Positions 11,576 to 19,974 of a stretch of 64,000 nucleotides of DNA are shown in pieces. Each line of letters begins with the position of its first letter. Position 1 is the first letter of the stretch. The notes beneath the pieces were generated by a model that was not told the DNA's origin, did not search any database, and worked only from the letters and a program-made list of their open reading frames with translations. The DNA comes from Arsukibacterium sp. MJ3. GTDB taxonomy: Bacteria; Pseudomonadota; Gammaproteobacteria; Enterobacterales; Alteromonadaceae. The stretch spans positions 124,001-188,000 of the forward strand of contig NZ_LAHP01000004.1 of assembly GCF_000987765.1 (NCBI RefSeq), written 5' to 3'. A program made the position numbers and the translations under genes.

Positions 11576-12379
11576 ATGCATACTGATGTAAACGCCCTGT
11601 TCGCCAACTTATGGCAAGACTATGTTGCGGTAACGCCTTCTGCCAAAAAAGTGCACCAGTTGTTGGGGTCGTCACAGCAGGATGATGTTAGTAATGATCA
11701 TATTGCCTTACGTACCTTTAATCTGGAGAAAGTAAATCTGGACAAACTGGCAGCGCATTTTTTGGCGCTGGGGTATGAGCAATGTGGTGAATATCACTTT
11801 GAAGCAAAAAAGCTGTATGCCCGGCATTATGAGCACCCAGACCGTAACCAGCCAAAAGTGTTTATTTCGGAGCTATTACTGGATAAGTGTTCTGCCTATT
11901 TGCGCGATACCATTACCGCGCTGGTAGCGCAAATTCCGGCTGACGCTGTTATTGCCGCCAACTTTTTATACAGTGGCGTTCACTGGCAGCTGAGTCAGGC
12001 TACATATGAGCATTTACTGGCCGAAAGTGAGTACGCCGCCTGGGTTGCTGCTTGGGGTTATCGCGCTAACCATTTTACCGTTAGTGTTAATGAGCTGCAC
12101 AGCTTTAGTAGTTTAGAGCAGGTTAATACTACGCTTAAACAAGCTGGCTTTTTGCTTAATACGTCAGGTGGCGAAATTAAAGGTACGCCAGAGGTGTATT
12201 TAGAGCAATCGTCTACTCTGGCCGATTTACAACCAGTACAGTTTAGTGATGGTATTGCTACTATTCCCAGCTGTTTTTACGAGTTTGCCCGCCGTTATCC
12301 GCTGGCGAACGGTATGTTGTATAGCGGATTTGTGGCGGCATCTGCTGACAAAATTTTTGAAAGCACCAATGCCCGTTAA
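11576..12379 (+). CDS. DUF1338 domain protein (HglS-like VOC metalloenzyme family)
   Basis: Protein of 267 residues matching the short DUF1338 family, in which a conserved His-containing N-terminal segment (DHIALRTFNLEKVNL) and later Glu residues form a metal site. The longer relatives (HglS/YdcJ) are 2-oxoadipate dioxygenase/decarboxylases. In related bacteria a DUF1338 gene follows astA and astD, so a role linked to arginine or 2-oxo acid breakdown is likely but not proven. The ATG is preceded by CGGAG at 7 nt. A 107-bp gap separates it from astA. Confidence 0.82.
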   Translation: MHTDVNALFANLWQDYVAVTPSAKKVHQLLGSSQQDDVSNDHIALRTFNLEKVNLDKLAAHFLALGYEQCGEYHFEAKKLYARHYEHPDRNQPKVFISELLLDKCSAYLRDTITALVAQIPADAVIAANFLYSGVHWQLSQATYEHLLAESEYAAWVAAWGYRANHFTVSVNELHSFSSLEQVNTTLKQAGFLLNTSGGEIKGTPEVYLEQSSTLADLQPVQFSDGIATIPSCFYEFARRYPLANGMLYSGFVAASADKIFESTNAR

Positions 12380-12389
12380 TTAATACTGT

Positions 12390-12409
12390 TAACACTAAAA
12401 GTAGTGTTA
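12390..12409 (+). repeat. Perfect 8-bp stem-loop after the DUF1338 gene
   Basis: TAACACTA (12390-12397), loop AAAG, TAGTGTTA (12402-12409). It precedes the intrinsic terminator and may form part of the 3' end structure of the DUF1338 transcript. Confidence 0.45.
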
Positions 12410-12417
12410 TAGATAAG

Positions 12418-12440
12418 GCCAGCATTACGCTGGCTTTTTT
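12418..12440 (+). terminator. Intrinsic terminator after the DUF1338 gene
   Basis: GCCAGC (12418-12423), loop ATTAC, GCTGGC (12429-12434), then six T. This is a classical rho-independent terminator closing the astC-astA-DUF1338 region. Confidence 0.85.
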
Positions 12441-12538
12441 ATTATAGGCGTTAACGTGGCTTGCTGCTGTGTAATGGCAACGATATAGTATGGCAGTTTG
12501 CCGGGTTGGTGACAGCTGTTAACACAGGGATATTGAAC

Positions 12539-13990
12539 GTGAGAAATCGATGCTGGCTATTATTAGTATTAAGTTTGCCGCTTGGTGCCAAGCAACTTGA
12601 TAAAATTACCATTGCACTTGGCCATCCGGCAAACGGCAATATTGTACATCTGCCTGCAGCAAAGCAATTGGCCGTTTCTGGTTTTAGTCAATTTGAGCGT
12701 TGGTTAACTCTGGTTGATTTAGCCGATTACCGCACTCAGTTAATTAAAATTCCGGATAATGCCCAGTACTTTAGTCAAGCCACAATAGTTACTGGCAACC
12801 TTCTACCGCGCCAGGCTGTGGTATTTCTCACCCTTGATGGTATAAGTTGGTATAACCCCGTAAGTGGCAATACTGAGCCGTTGCTGCAAAGCCCTTCAAT
12901 ATACCGGGTGTTAGATAAAAATCGCTTACGACAAACTGATTTTGTGCTGGAACTTGGCGGCCAACAGGCCGACTTTCTAGTAACCGATTTTAGCAAAAGC
13001 CACTTATTTCGCCAGCAAGCCGACGGCAGTTTTAGCCAGTACTCATTGAATATCAATGCTGAAGTAACCAGTTGGCGTGACAGCCCCAGTTATGAGCCAC
13101 GGCGCCACCATGTGGTCGATGTTGATTTAGACGGCAGGCTTGATTTGGCCTTTGTTGTTGGTGGTAAGTTTCAAGTTTTTTATCAACTACCTGATGGTAG
13201 CTTTAATACCGAGCCGGTATTGCAAAACTGGCCGGTAGCATTGTCGACTGAACAAGAGGCCGATCAGCGTAATGACGCCGGGCGCAGTTATACCGGGCAG
13301 AATATTGATAGTTTACGTGAAATAACCGACATTGATGGCGACGGTACACCAGATTTAGTGGTGAATCGTGAGCAACTGGCCGATGCGCTGAAGCGCAATA
13401 ACAGTTTTCGGGTGCATTTTGGTGAAAAAACGCCAGCAGGTTTACATTTTAACGCCGAGCCAGATACCTGGATCACCACCGACACGTCACCGATTGATGT
13501 GGTTATTGCTGATTTTAATGCCGATGGCCGGCAAGACTTTTATATTCCCAGTACAGATTTTGGCGTAGGTACCATAGTGCGGGTGTTGTTAAGAGGCAGT
13601 GCTAAATTAGATATCGACTTTTATTTATTAAATGCTCAGCGGCAATACAATGCCAAACCCGATTTTCAACAAGTTGCCACAATCGATGTTAGCATTAGTG
13701 ATCTGCGCTACGACATGCCATTGTTCAAACTGGCTAACCTGGAAGGCAATGGCAAGAAAAGCCTGATTGTGGGCGAGGGTGGTAATCAGTTAAACTTTTA
13801 CGGGCCTGAGCCCAGTCGTCTTTTTAGTCGTCGGCCAGAGCAGGTAAAGCTTAAGCTACCTCGCGATGCCCGAAAAGTACTGGTAGCCGATATAACCGGC
13901 AATGGCAAAGACGATGTAGTGCTGCCGTTTGATGCGCAAGATGTAGAGCAGCAGCGTAATCAGTTGCTACTTTTACTAAACAATAATTAG
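12539..13990 (+). CDS. Secreted FG-GAP/VCBS repeat protein
   Basis: Exported protein of 483 residues with a predicted beta-propeller of FG-GAP/VCBS repeats. Calcium-type repeats are visible as DVDLDGRLDL, DIDGDGTPDL, DFNADGRQDF and DITGNGKDDV. The GTG at 12539 is preferred: AGGGA lies about 8 nt upstream and it opens a signal peptide ending near PLGAKQ, whereas the frame opening at 12461 has no signal peptide. Function is unknown; such proteins often bind ligands or cell-surface partners. It converges on the CBS gene. Confidence 0.8.
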   Translation: MRNRCWLLLVLSLPLGAKQLDKITIALGHPANGNIVHLPAAKQLAVSGFSQFERWLTLVDLADYRTQLIKIPDNAQYFSQATIVTGNLLPRQAVVFLTLDGISWYNPVSGNTEPLLQSPSIYRVLDKNRLRQTDFVLELGGQQADFLVTDFSKSHLFRQQADGSFSQYSLNINAEVTSWRDSPSYEPRRHHVVDVDLDGRLDLAFVVGGKFQVFYQLPDGSFNTEPVLQNWPVALSTEQEADQRNDAGRSYTGQNIDSLREITDIDGDGTPDLVVNREQLADALKRNNSFRVHFGEKTPAGLHFNAEPDTWITTDTSPIDVVIADFNADGRQDFYIPSTDFGVGTIVRVLLRGSAKLDIDFYLLNAQRQYNAKPDFQQVATIDVSISDLRYDMPLFKLANLEGNGKKSLIVGEGGNQLNFYGPEPSRLFSRRPEQVKLKLPRDARKVLVADITGNGKDDVVLPFDAQDVEQQRNQLLLLLNNN

Positions 13991-14004
13991 GGCATTAATT
14001 CAGC

Positions 14005-14400
14005 TTAATCAATCAACAATAAAATATCCTTAACCATGTCATCCACGGTAAGCAAGCCCACCAGTTGGTTGTCACTGGTTACCAGCAAGCGTTTTAAGTG
14101 ATGTTGGATCATTAAGTCAGCTGCATACTTTACCGCCATTTCCTGACTAACGGCCAATGCAGGCTTAATACAAACATCGTAAACATTAATCAGGTCGATA
14201 TCGCCTTCTTCAGCAATAATCGTCTTTAAAATATTCGTGTAGGTAATTAAACCGTAAGCATCATGAGGCGTTTGGCGGTCGACCACCAGACACTTAATAG
14301 TGTGTTTTTTCATCAAACTAAGTGCTTCCCGCAGAGTACTAAACGGCGAAATGCATACTACGTTTGCTACCATCAAATGTTTAACTAATTTAACGGCCAT
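14005..14400 (-). CDS. CBS-domain pair protein
   Basis: Small cytoplasmic protein of 131 residues consisting of two CBS domains (about residues 5-60 and 75-130; VANVVCISPFSTLREALSLM and LLVTSDNQLVGLLTVDDMVKD). CBS pairs bind adenine nucleotides and usually gate transporters or enzymes. An AGGAG lies 8 nt before the ATG. It is the last gene of an operon with a PII-like protein and a DUF1538 membrane protein (9-bp gap), so it probably senses energy state for that membrane protein. Confidence 0.88.
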   Translation of the reverse strand: MAVKLVKHLMVANVVCISPFSTLREALSLMKKHTIKCLVVDRQTPHDAYGLITYTNILKTIIAEEGDIDLINVYDVCIKPALAVSQEMAVKYAADLMIQHHLKRLLVTSDNQLVGLLTVDDMVKDILLLID

Positions 14401-14409
14401 TATTTGCTC

Positions 14410-14760
14410 CTAGTCGTTTTGCTCGCGCAAGTGTTGTTCAAATTTCATTACCTGGCCCATATCCAAGCCGGTTAAATGATCAATTGATACCGTGAAGGCA
14501 ATACCACGGGAATTACCCTGATCCAGTAATAAACCTCTCATTTTCTTCAAGATGGGCAAAGACAAGTGTTTGGCAACAACCATTAATAATACCGACTGGC
14601 TGCCTTCGAAAGTCATACCAAAAAAAGTTTTGCGGTTTTCACCGCCAATACCCCTGCCAGATAAAATGGTAATACCGGTGGCACCGGCCTGTTTTGCCTG
14701 TGCGATAGCCTGTTCTTCCAGATCATCTGGTGCAATAACAACTATTGCCGAAAATTTCAT
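14410..14760 (-). CDS. PII-like nitrogen-regulatory family protein
   Basis: Protein of 116 residues with the PII/GlnB fold: a beta-strand start KFSAIVVIAPDDLEEQAIAQAK, then a T-loop-like stretch GRGIGGENRKTFFG at about residues 35-48. The canonical GlnB uridylylation tyrosine context is not present, so it is a PII-like paralogue, not GlnB/GlnK. Its ATG overlaps the DUF1538 stop by 4 nt (ATGA) and AGGAG precedes it, indicating tight coupling. By analogy to GlnK-AmtB and SbtB-SbtA it probably binds a nucleotide and regulates the DUF1538 permease. Confidence 0.85.
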   Translation of the reverse strand: MKFSAIVVIAPDDLEEQAIAQAKQAGATGITILSGRGIGGENRKTFFGMTFEGSQSVLLMVVAKHLSLPILKKMRGLLLDQGNSRGIAFTVSIDHLTGLDMGQVMKFEQHLREQND

Positions 14761-16232
14761 ATTGGTTTACTCCTAACCGTACTAAAACGTTCTACTACGA
14801 TGGCATACAACATCACCGTTATAATTGGAAAAATAGAGGCGAAAGCTATTAAGCCAAAGCCGTCAATTAATACATTACGACCCTCAATGGAACTGGCCAA
14901 GCCAATACCCAGTGCGGTTACCAGTGGTACCGTTACTTCAGACGTGGTTACGCCGCCCAAATCAAAGGCCAATGCCACTATGTATTTAGGTGCAAAGGCC
15001 GTAAGTACTACCACCAGTAAATAACCAGCAATAATATAATAGTGAATAGAGTCGCCACTAATAATTCGGTAAACGCCTATGGTAATACCAATAGCTACGC
15101 CGAAAGCGACAATCAGCCTGATAGCTGAACCTTTAAGTTTACCGCGGGCCGCTTCCTCTGCCTGATTGCCGATAGCAATCAGTGCTGGTTCGGCCATAGT
15201 AGTAGCAAAGCCAATCATAAACGCGAATAGTAAAATTAGACTATTAAATCCTTTATTAATCAGCTGCTCTGCCATTAAGGTACCCACCGGAAACAACCCC
15301 AGTTTTAGTCCTAAAACAAAAGCATATAGGCCCAATAGTACCATCGCAAAACCCGCCACCACTTTAATGGGGTTGGGCAGAGGTCGGCGTAATATAATAT
15401 ATTGAAAGACTAAAACGACGGCTATCATCGGTAAAATGTCTTTTATCATGGTTGCTAAATCGAGCAGGGCGTTTAATAACCAGTGCAGTTGGCTGGGTGC
15501 AGTAGCTGAGAGTGCGATAACAGTGGCACTACTGAAGTTATATACCCAAATGCCATAAAGTTGCACACTGATCATCGGCACCATCACGGCTAAAGCGACT
15601 AAGCCAAAACCGTCGGTAAGTGGCTTTCTGCCTTTAATCGAACTGGCCAGGCCCAGCCCTAATGCAGCTACCAGCGGTACAGTAACAATATTGGTGGTGA
15701 CACCTCCAGAATCATAGGCCAAACCAACAATTTCTGCGGGCGCAAAAAAGGTTACCAGCAATACTATGATATAACCGCCAATCATTAGCCAATGAATGGG
15801 CCAGCCTAAAATAATCCGCAGAACGCCTAATACCATTACCGCGCCAACGGACAGCGCCACAATAAGCCGTAATGTTAAACCGTTAACCCGGCCATCGCTG
15901 ATCTGTTCGGCTTTTTCAGCAACAGCAATCAGTGCAGGTTCGGCAATAACGGCGGCAAAACCTATAGCAAAACCAAAAAACATCAGTAGTGGTAATGAGC
16001 CTTTACGGGCAAATTGGTTCGCGAGGTTTTTACCTACCGGAAAGATACTGAGCTCCAGCCCAAGTAAAAACAAGGCGATACCTATGGCAACAATAAGTAA
16101 ACCAACAGCAATACTGATAGGTTCAGATGGCAGGCTCTGAAATATAACAAGCTGAAAAAACACCACCACCAGCACTATCGGTAATAAGTTTTTTAGTGCG
16201 TGAAGCAGTTGATTTAAAAATTGCTGCAGCAC
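14757..16232 (-). CDS. DUF1538 membrane protein, duplicated permease-like
   Basis: Integral membrane protein of about 491 residues with two homologous DUF1538 halves. Each half repeats FPVG..., IGFA...AEPALIA and GGVTT..VTVPLV.ALG.GLASSI.GR...DGFGL, which is strong evidence of internal duplication and a transporter-like fold. The GTG at 16232 is chosen over the frame opening at 16280 because GCGGAGG lies just upstream. The substrate is unknown. It heads an operon with PII-like and CBS genes, and is divergent from the crcB pair. Confidence 0.87.
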   Translation of the reverse strand: MLQQFLNQLLHALKNLLPIVLVVVFFQLVIFQSLPSEPISIAVGLLIVAIGIALFLLGLELSIFPVGKNLANQFARKGSLPLLMFFGFAIGFAAVIAEPALIAVAEKAEQISDGRVNGLTLRLIVALSVGAVMVLGVLRIILGWPIHWLMIGGYIIVLLVTFFAPAEIVGLAYDSGGVTTNIVTVPLVAALGLGLASSIKGRKPLTDGFGLVALAVMVPMISVQLYGIWVYNFSSATVIALSATAPSQLHWLLNALLDLATMIKDILPMIAVVLVFQYIILRRPLPNPIKVVAGFAMVLLGLYAFVLGLKLGLFPVGTLMAEQLINKGFNSLILLFAFMIGFATTMAEPALIAIGNQAEEAARGKLKGSAIRLIVAFGVAIGITIGVYRIISGDSIHYYIIAGYLLVVVLTAFAPKYIVALAFDLGGVTTSEVTVPLVTALGIGLASSIEGRNVLIDGFGLIAFASIFPIITVMLYAIVVERFSTVRSKPI

Positions 16233-16454
16233 TTTGCCTCCGCTAAGGTTGCCAGGGTTAATTATTTTAGTGTATAGCAATTAGCCAACATACCTCAAAG
16301 CATATTCAGATTATATAATTGATATATCGCAACAAAACGACAAAAAATAGAACAATTATAACGTTACATGCAGGCAGCGCTCCCTGCTTGACAGCGCAAG
16401 CACTGCAAGATAGTGTCAGCGGTATTATCGAACTATTATAAATAAGCAGGCAGT

Positions 16455-16850
16455 TTGAGCGAACTGGTACAGTCCGGTGGTATGCTGTTAATGCTGGCCC
16501 TAGCCTCCGCCTGTGGTGGCATGCTGCGTTATGTTATGTCGGGTATTGTAGCTAAATATTATGGCGTGCGATTTCCACTGGCTACGCTATTTGTCAATAG
16601 TAGTGGTGCTTTTACTATCGGTATAATGGCGGCGCTTATCATTAATTTTTCTGCTGTTGCCAACATCGACTATATTATCGTCAGTGGTTTTTTAGGCAGT
16701 TATACCACCGTTTCTTCTTTTAGCCTACAAACGCTGGCACTATGGCAAAGCCAGTATTATCGACTAGCGCTGACCAATATCGGTTTGTCGTTTGGCCTTT
16801 GCTTAGGCCTGGTTTTTGCAGGTTTTGCCTTGGGTAATTGGCTATGCTAA
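16455..16850 (+). CDS. crcB: CrcB/Fluc fluoride channel subunit 1
   Basis: Four-helix membrane protein of 131 residues with the Fluc signatures GGMLRYVMSG, PLATLFVNSSGAFTIG and GFLGSYTTVSSFSLQTL. It forms a dual-topology or paired fluoride-specific channel that exports toxic fluoride. The TTG start has an AGG about 5 nt upstream; an in-frame ATG follows at codon 11. A second crcB gene overlaps it, as in organisms with heterodimeric Fluc. No fluoride riboswitch was recognised upstream. Confidence 0.9.
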   Translation: MSELVQSGGMLLMLALASACGGMLRYVMSGIVAKYYGVRFPLATLFVNSSGAFTIGIMAALIINFSAVANIDYIIVSGFLGSYTTVSSFSLQTLALWQSQYYRLALTNIGLSFGLCLGLVFAGFALGNWLC

Positions 16851-17233
16851 AGCCAGGCTTGTTATTGGCCGTTGGCCTGGGAAGTGCTATTGGCGCTTTA
16901 CTTCGTTATGGCTGCTCGTGGTGGTTGGCAACCCCTGTTGATACCTTGCCCCTTGCCACCTTACTGGTAAATGTTATTGGCTCGTTCTGGATTGGCTGCT
17001 ACGCCAGCTTAACCGGGCCCGGTGGCCGTTGGCAGGTAAGTGATTGGCAAAAACAGTTTATGTTAAGTGGAGTGTGTGCCGGTTTTACCACATTCTCTAT
17101 TTTCAGCCTTGAGGTAATGCAACTAGTGCAAGCCGAAAAACAGCTATTAGCAGCTGGCTATATGGTGTTATCGCTGTTGTTATGGTTAATGGCTTGTGGA
17201 GCAGGGTTGTGGCTTGGTGCGGCTCAAAAATAA
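16844..17233 (+). CDS. crcB: CrcB/Fluc fluoride channel subunit 2
   Basis: Second Fluc protein of about 129 residues: GLGSAIGALLRYGCSW, PLATLLVNVIGSFWIG and GVCAGFTTFSIFSLEV. The ATG at 16844 lies inside the last codons of the first crcB, an overlap that implies translational coupling; a TTG at 16838 is an alternative start. Two adjacent non-identical copies suggest opposite-topology partners of one heterodimeric channel. Confidence 0.9.
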   Translation: MLKPGLLLAVGLGSAIGALLRYGCSWWLATPVDTLPLATLLVNVIGSFWIGCYASLTGPGGRWQVSDWQKQFMLSGVCAGFTTFSIFSLEVMQLVQAEKQLLAAGYMVLSLLLWLMACGAGLWLGAAQK

Positions 17234-17298
17234 AAACATGCTCCGTTGTCTGCTACGCTTCGTATAAGCTTTATATTTATTCTAATTAAGGACGATAC

Positions 17299-17937
17299 GT
17301 GAAATTACTACTCTCAATATTTGCTTCTATCTTTTTGGCTGGCTGTTCAGTATTTGGCCAAAGTAATGTCGAAACCGCCCCTTACACCTTATTAAAATCT
17401 GACGAAGCACAAAAAATTGAAGTGCGTAACTACGATTCTATGGTAATAGTGTCAACCGATATGGCGGGTGATGGCCGAAATAGCGCCTTTAGAAAACTGT
17501 TTAAATACATTACCGGCGAGAACGAAGGCGCGGCCGAAATAGCAATGACTGCCCCGGTAATTATGGATAACCAAGCGGGCAACACGACCAAAAATAAAGG
17601 CACTGAAATTTCCATGACTGCCCCGGTGTTAATGAATGCGCAGGCAGGGACGTCTATGATGTCGTTTGTTATGCCAAAAGATTTTACGCTACAAACAACC
17701 CCTAAACCTACTAACCCAGATGTGCTGGTTAGTGAGCTTAAAAACTATAAAGTGGCGGCTATTCAATTTAGCGGTACGCTTAGCGAGCGAAACGTAGCCA
17801 AACACACAAAAATCTTGGTTGATTGGATAGCAAAAAATGGTTACACGGCAAAAGGTCAGCCAGTAGAAGCTGGCTATAACGGCCCGATTACGTTGCCAAT
17901 GCTGCGCCGAAATGAAGTAATGATTGAGCTTGAGTAG
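17299..17937 (+). CDS. SOUL heme-binding family lipoprotein
   Basis: Protein of 212 residues with a lipoprotein signal peptide (IFLAGCS; Cys17) and the SOUL domain pattern: APYTLLKSDEAQKIEVRNYDSM, then TAPV motifs twice (MTAPVIMD, MTAPVLMN), SFVMP and the C-terminal NEVMIEL. SOUL proteins bind heme or other tetrapyrroles. The GTG start has AAGGA about 7 nt upstream. It stands alone after crcB. Role in this organism is unknown. Confidence 0.85.
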   Translation: MKLLLSIFASIFLAGCSVFGQSNVETAPYTLLKSDEAQKIEVRNYDSMVIVSTDMAGDGRNSAFRKLFKYITGENEGAAEIAMTAPVIMDNQAGNTTKNKGTEISMTAPVLMNAQAGTSMMSFVMPKDFTLQTTPKPTNPDVLVSELKNYKVAAIQFSGTLSERNVAKHTKILVDWIAKNGYTAKGQPVEAGYNGPITLPMLRRNEVMIELE

Positions 17938-18040
17938 TAGAGCAGTTGCGCTTTATTTAATTAAGGCCATAATATGTTAGTTATGCGCCGTACCGTTAAG
18001 TTAATTCAGTTATCCTTATTAATTAATGCAGGTAAACATC

Positions 18041-18157
18041 ATGAGTAAAGGTCAAGACAGTAAAAAAGACGTTAAAAAGAAACCGCTTTTAACTGCTAAA
18101 GAAAAGAAAGCGGCCAAATCGACAAAGAAAAACGATAAAAATGTGTTAGGTCATTAA
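18041..18157 (+). CDS. Small lysine-rich basic protein, 38 residues
   Basis: ATG at 18041 with AGGT about 9 nt upstream opens a 38-codon frame ending TAA. About 15 residues are lysine and there are no hydrophobic stretches (SKGQDSKKDVKKK, TAKEKKAAKSTKKN). The composition suggests a nucleic-acid-binding or disordered protein; I recall similar small basic proteins in Alteromonadales but cannot name a family. The ORF has a sensible ribosome site and lies between genes on the + strand. Confidence 0.6.
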   Translation: MSKGQDSKKDVKKKPLLTAKEKKAAKSTKKNDKNVLGH

Positions 18158-18362
18158 ACCAACCCAGCAATCAATTTTCTGCGGTTTTAAGACCATTATC
18201 GTTCGTTACTAATCCTTATTATTACCACGGCAACAGCGGCTAACTGTTGCCTTGTAAGTTCAGCAACCCCATCCTTACAGCATTGTACTGTATCCCAAAA
18301 CAGTAATTCGCTATATCGCAAAGATAAAAATTCATATGTCAATGAAAATAACGACATGTGCC

Positions 18363-19799
18363 TCAGGCACCAGGGCCGCAGTCGATACTGCACGGGGGAT
18401 TGTCGGATTGACGACCCAAGTTCAGGCTGAGATCGCGCAAGGCGGTGCGCAGACCCTCCTCGATAACCGGGTGGTAGAAGGGCATGGCCAGCGCGGTTTC
18501 CACATCTATCCCGGACTGTATCGCCCAGGCTAGCAGATGCGCCAGATGCTCAGCCCTAGGCGCAGCCATTTCGGCGCCAAGCAGACGGCCGGTACCGCGC
18601 TCTGCATAAAGCCGCAGCAGCCCTCGGTTCTGTCGCAGCACGCGCGCCCGCCCCTGATTGGAAAAATCCACCTCGCCAATAGCGAAGTCGCAGCAGGCGT
18701 CCGTCAATTCAGCGAATGACGCGCCAACAGTGGCGATATTCGGATCAGTAAACGCGATGGCGAGCGGCGTGCGCCGCGAGTGAGTCAACGTTTCGGGGAA
18801 TCGCCCGGCGTTGTCGCCCGCGATACGGCCGTCGTCTGCCGCTTCGTGCAGTAACGGAATGCGGGCGGCGACATCACCGGCGAAAAAAATGTGCCCCGCC
18901 TCGGCCTGCATCGTCAGCGGATCGACCTGTGGCATCCCTCGATCATCAAGCGTGAGGCCTGATGCAACGAGGTTTAGTCCATCGAGTACAGGTTGGCGTC
19001 CTGTGGCAGCCAGCAGCCAGTCGAACCGCTCTTCGCGGCATTCGCCAGCTTCAGTGAATCGCACGATCACTTCGTCACCCTCACGCGCGATGTTCTGCAC
19101 GTCTGCATCGGGGTCGAACGGCAGATCTGCGCCAATAGCGGCAGCGGCAGCCTTACGCACTGCAGGGTCGCTTAACTGGCCGACGCTGCCACCCTTGCCG
19201 AACAACCGGACGCGTACGCCAAGCCGGTGCAGTGCTTGCGCTATTTCTAAGCCCAGCACGCCGCCGCCAAACACTGCGACAGCCTTTGGCAAATCAGTCC
19301 AATTAAACACATCATCGTTGACGATAAGTCGGTTGCCCACCGCATCGAATGCCTTTGGCCGCACTGGCACAGAGCCAGTAGCCACAACGATTCGTGCAGC
19401 GTGCAGGGTCTCGCCAGTGTCAAGCTGCAGGGTATGCGGACCTTCGAATCGCGCGCAGCCTTTCAGGCGTTGGGCAGGGTCGATGGCCTCTACCGCGTCC
19501 AGTACAAAGCTTACGAAACGGTCGCGCTCGCGGCCAATCCTCGCCATTACCTCGGCGCCGTCGATGCGCGGCGGCGCAACGTGAACACCGAAACCGGCCG
19601 CCGTGCGCACAGCTTCGGCGGCCTCAGCCGCCGCGATCAACAGCTTTGATGGCATGCAGCCGACCCGTGCACAGGTGGTGCCATAGGGGCCGCCCTCGAT
19701 CAGCACCAGATTGTTGGTGTGCTTTCGCGCGGCGCTAAAGGCTCCCATGCCTGCTGTGCCCGCACCGATGATGGCAACATCAACTTCACGTATGGGCAT
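18363..19799 (-). CDS. Dihydrolipoyl dehydrogenase-like flavoprotein disulfide reductase
   Basis: FAD/NAD(P) disulfide oxidoreductase of 478 residues: FAD-binding VAIIGAGTAGMGA, redox pair TCARVGCMPSK (CxxxxC form), ATGSVPVRP, NAD-binding AVFGGGVLGLEIA, FAGDVA, and the C-terminal HPVIEEGL with the active His and Glu. The catalytic set is complete. Codons are GC-rich, unlike neighbours, so it is probably acquired. It begins 4 nt after a 22-codon leader frame and has no obvious Shine-Dalgarno of its own, so coupling is likely. No lipoate-complex genes are adjacent; the physiological partner is unknown. Confidence 0.88.
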   Translation of the reverse strand: MPIREVDVAIIGAGTAGMGAFSAARKHTNNLVLIEGGPYGTTCARVGCMPSKLLIAAAEAAEAVRTAAGFGVHVAPPRIDGAEVMARIGRERDRFVSFVLDAVEAIDPAQRLKGCARFEGPHTLQLDTGETLHAARIVVATGSVPVRPKAFDAVGNRLIVNDDVFNWTDLPKAVAVFGGGVLGLEIAQALHRLGVRVRLFGKGGSVGQLSDPAVRKAAAAAIGADLPFDPDADVQNIAREGDEVIVRFTEAGECREERFDWLLAATGRQPVLDGLNLVASGLTLDDRGMPQVDPLTMQAEAGHIFFAGDVAARIPLLHEAADDGRIAGDNAGRFPETLTHSRRTPLAIAFTDPNIATVGASFAELTDACCDFAIGEVDFSNQGRARVLRQNRGLLRLYAERGTGRLLGAEMAAPRAEHLAHLLAWAIQSGIDVETALAMPFYHPVIEEGLRTALRDLSLNLGRQSDNPPCSIDCGPGA

Positions 19800-19803
19800 C
19801 AGT

Positions 19804-19872
19804 CTATACGCCAGTCGAGGCGTGATACGGTGATCTTTGGAAGGCGTTCACCGGATTTAAGTTTTCAGTCAT
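19804..19872 (-). CDS. 22-codon leader ORF upstream of the dihydrolipoyl dehydrogenase-like gene
   Basis: AAGGAG precedes the ATG at 19872 by 6 nt; the frame runs MTENLNPVNAF... and stops with TAG at 19804, 4 nt before the next ATG. The strong ribosome site is on this frame and not on the larger gene. It could be a coupling leader peptide or the residue of a lost upstream gene. Its translation is inferred. Confidence 0.45.
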   Translation of the reverse strand: MTENLNPVNAFQRSPYHASTGV

Positions 19873-19946
19873 CGTCATCTCCTTGTTGTTATTCCTGGTG
19901 ATTACGTTATTCAATTTACAGTACGCGATGCGCCAGATCTTTTTCC

Positions 19947-19974
19947 GCGCATCACTGACTGGGCGCATCACTGA
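19947..19974 (-). promoter_or_regulatory. Tandem 12-bp repeats upstream of the leader ORF
   Basis: GCGCATCACTGA occurs at 19947-19958 and 19963-19974 (16-bp period), with a partial third copy near 19926-19933. They sit about 75-100 bp before the leader ATG, a usual place for regulator binding sites. Operator function is inference. Confidence 0.35.

Noticed and set aside
16281-16454. Fluoride riboswitch upstream of crcB
   Set aside because: The conserved GGNGATGG and downstream blocks are not present.
18811-19584. Long + strand frame (257 codons) inside the dihydrolipoyl dehydrogenase-like gene
   Set aside because: Typical antisense open frame in GC-rich DNA; Ser/Pro/Arg-rich composition without motifs.
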